A stretch of DNA of 64,000 nt, from positions 186,001 to 250,000 of the forward strand of contig NZ_CP159253.1 of the NCBI RefSeq assembly GCF_040438645.1, written 5' to 3'. The stretch is from Mesorhizobium sp. WSM2240 (GTDB lineage: Bacteria > Pseudomonadota > Alphaproteobacteria > Rhizobiales > Rhizobiaceae). The notes below the pieces were generated by a model that was not told the DNA's origin, ran no database searches, and saw nothing but the letters and a program-made list of their open reading frames with translations. The translations under genes and the position numbers were made by a program. This document shows, one piece after another, positions 62,898 through 64,000 of this stretch (position 1 is its first letter; every line of letters starts with the position of its first letter).

Positions 62898-63050
62898 CTA
62901 TTTTGCCTCAGACTCCTTCGCCTCGGTGGATTCGCCGTCCTTGGTCCGTCCGGACTTCTCGGCCTTGGCATTCTGTTTTTCGGCCTTCTTGGCCGCCTTG
63001 ATCCGGTCGCGATCCCTGCGCTCCTGGCCGTAATTGGGCTTCTTTGCCAT
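62898..63050 (-). CDS. small lysine-rich protein (MAKKPNYGQERRDRDR type)
   Basis: A 50-residue protein from ATG 63050 to TAG 62898, preceded by AAAGGAT at good spacing. The start MAKKPNYGQERRDRDR and the Lys/Ala-rich middle are, as I recall, a conserved short rhizobial hypothetical. It is highly charged and probably disordered or helical. Function unknown. It lies 61 bases upstream of the other small basic protein gene. Confidence 0.6.
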   Translation of the reverse strand: MAKKPNYGQERRDRDRIKAAKKAEKQNAKAEKSGRTKDGESTEAKESEAK

Positions 63051-63324
63051 CAGTCGATCCTTTCGATGCGCAATTGCCCGGATGCCGCTTTCGGCAATGT
63101 GCCGGGCCGCCCATGTCGCATCCGGCCACTTCCGGCCCGATCCGCGGGCGCGGCTTCAATAGGTCCTGCCTACCGCGTTGCGCTTGGCTGCGCAACCTGA
63201 GGCGCTTTTTGCGGCAGCGGTGGAATGCTCTGCGCGGCCGATTGCGGGCCCCCGGAAATTCGCATACCGTTGACCAAACGATAAAAAACGGGACGGAAGT
63301 CAATCCAACCAGAGGTGGTCAAAA

Positions 63325-64000
63325 ATGCCTAAAAACGAAGTATCGCGCCGCGCGGTGTTGAAGTCGGCCGGCGTGGGCGCGGCCCTTGCAATGGCGGGTC
63401 TGCCGACGCGCCTTTTCGCTCAGGAGGCGCTGAAAGTCGCGGCCGTCTACACCGTTCCGGTGGAGCAGCAATGGGTCAGCCGCATTCACAAGGCGGCCAA
63501 CGCCGCCAAGGATCGCGGCGACATCGAATATGTCTATTCCGAAAACACCTCCAACAACGACTATGAACGCGTGATGCGCGAATATGCCGAGGTCGGCCAC
63601 AAGCTCATTGTCGGCGAGGTGTTCGGCGTCGAGGAAGCCGCTCGCGCGGTCGCCAGGGATTATCCGGACGTCGCCTTCCTGATGGGTTCGAGCTTCAAGC
63701 CGGATGATGCCGTGCCGAATTTCGCTGTCTTCGACAATTATATCCAGGATGCCTCTTATCTTTCCGGCATCATCGCCGGCGCCATGACCAAGTCGAATAA
63801 TATCGGCATGGTCGGCGGCTATCCGATCCCCGAAGTGAACCGCCTGATGAACGCCTTCATGGCGGGCGTGAAGGAAACCGCGCCCGACACGAAGTTCCAG
63901 GTCGCCTTCATCGGCTCGTGGTTCGATCCGCCCAAGGCCAAGGAAACCGCCTTCGCCCAGATCGACGCCGGCGCCGACCTGCTCTACGCCGAGCGCTTCG
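63325..64000 (+). CDS. BMP-family (PnrA/Med-like) ABC transporter binding protein, 3' partial
   Basis: The gene runs off the right edge of the window. ATG 63325 has AGAGGTGG upstream. The N-terminus has a Tat motif (SRRAVLKSAG) and a hydrophobic stretch to FAQ. LKVAAVYTVPVEQQWVSRIH, followed by YPDVAFLMGSSFK and GMVGGYPIPEVNRLMNAF, is the BMP/PnrA pattern for nucleoside or purine-related ligands. The visible 225 residues lack the last part of the fold. The permeases and ATPase would be expected to the right of the window. Confidence 0.85.
   Translation, partial: MPKNEVSRRAVLKSAGVGAALAMAGLPTRLFAQEALKVAAVYTVPVEQQWVSRIHKAANAAKDRGDIEYVYSENTSNNDYERVMREYAEVGHKLIVGEVFGVEEAARAVARDYPDVAFLMGSSFKPDDAVPNFAVFDNYIQDASYLSGIIAGAMTKSNNIGMVGGYPIPEVNRLMNAFMAGVKETAPDTKFQVAFIGSWFDPPKAKETAFAQIDAGADLLYAERF

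Overview
The window is high-GC, gene-dense alphaproteobacterial DNA. It most resembles a Rhizobiales/Phyllobacteriaceae (Mesorhizobium-like) chromosome. The support is family-level recognition only: Pro-type betaine ABC genes, many Tat-type ABC binding proteins, DUF982 and small lysine-rich proteins, and a RIME-like intergenic palindrome. No rRNA, tRNA, CRISPR array, IS element or prophage was recognised.

Layout. (1) 1-4.4 kb: end of a GXWXG/DUF4334 gene, an AI-2E-family permease, a small unknown protein, and a DUF2231 + sorbosone-dehydrogenase-like lipoprotein pair. (2) 4.4-8.2 kb: a glycine-betaine-type ABC operon proV-proW-proX, followed by an XRE regulator that looks frameshifted. (3) 8.6-23.8 kb: an iron island. 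It holds an ABC exporter, a DUF2218 protein, a FatB/YclQ-type ferric-siderophore ABC importer, a TonB-dependent receptor and, convergent to these, a complete petrobactin-type biosynthetic operon asbA-asbB-asbC-asbDE-asbF in which the AsbD carrier and AsbE are one polypeptide. (4) 24.1-29.9 kb: a carbohydrate ABC transporter divergent from a ROK kinase, a GntR regulator and a SIS-domain protein, probably an amino-sugar utilisation locus. (5) 29.9-38.8 kb: a LysR regulator divergent from an NMT1/Ssu-type ABC importer, an FAD oxidoreductase, a CaiB/BaiF CoA-transferase, an enoyl-CoA hydratase, a 7Fe-type ferredoxin and a DapA-like aldolase, i.e. a catabolic pathway for an unknown substrate. (6) 39.0-46.3 kb: UDP-glucose 6-dehydrogenase and an oligopeptide-type ABC transporter. 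(7) 46.5-62.0 kb: a glycan and cyclic-nucleotide region with a heparin-lyase-I-like lyase, a class III cyclase, an FkbM methyltransferase, a DUF3095 protein, glycosyltransferases, a polysaccharide deacetylase, an MBL-fold hydrolase, a stand-alone cNMP-binding protein and an ABC-exporter-like protein whose nucleotide-binding domain has lost every ATPase motif. (8) 62.3-64 kb: small proteins and the start of a BMP-family ABC binding protein.

Two parts stand out. The first is the asb operon with its matching import genes, a self-contained siderophore system. The second is the operon at 52.7-57.6 kb (methyltransferase, pseudo-ATPase ABC protein, cNMP-binding protein, MBL hydrolase), which lies close to a nucleotide cyclase and a cyclase-like DUF3095 protein. 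This looks like an undescribed cyclic-nucleotide-linked membrane system associated with surface polysaccharide genes. All functions are inferred from sequence reading. No database search was possible.
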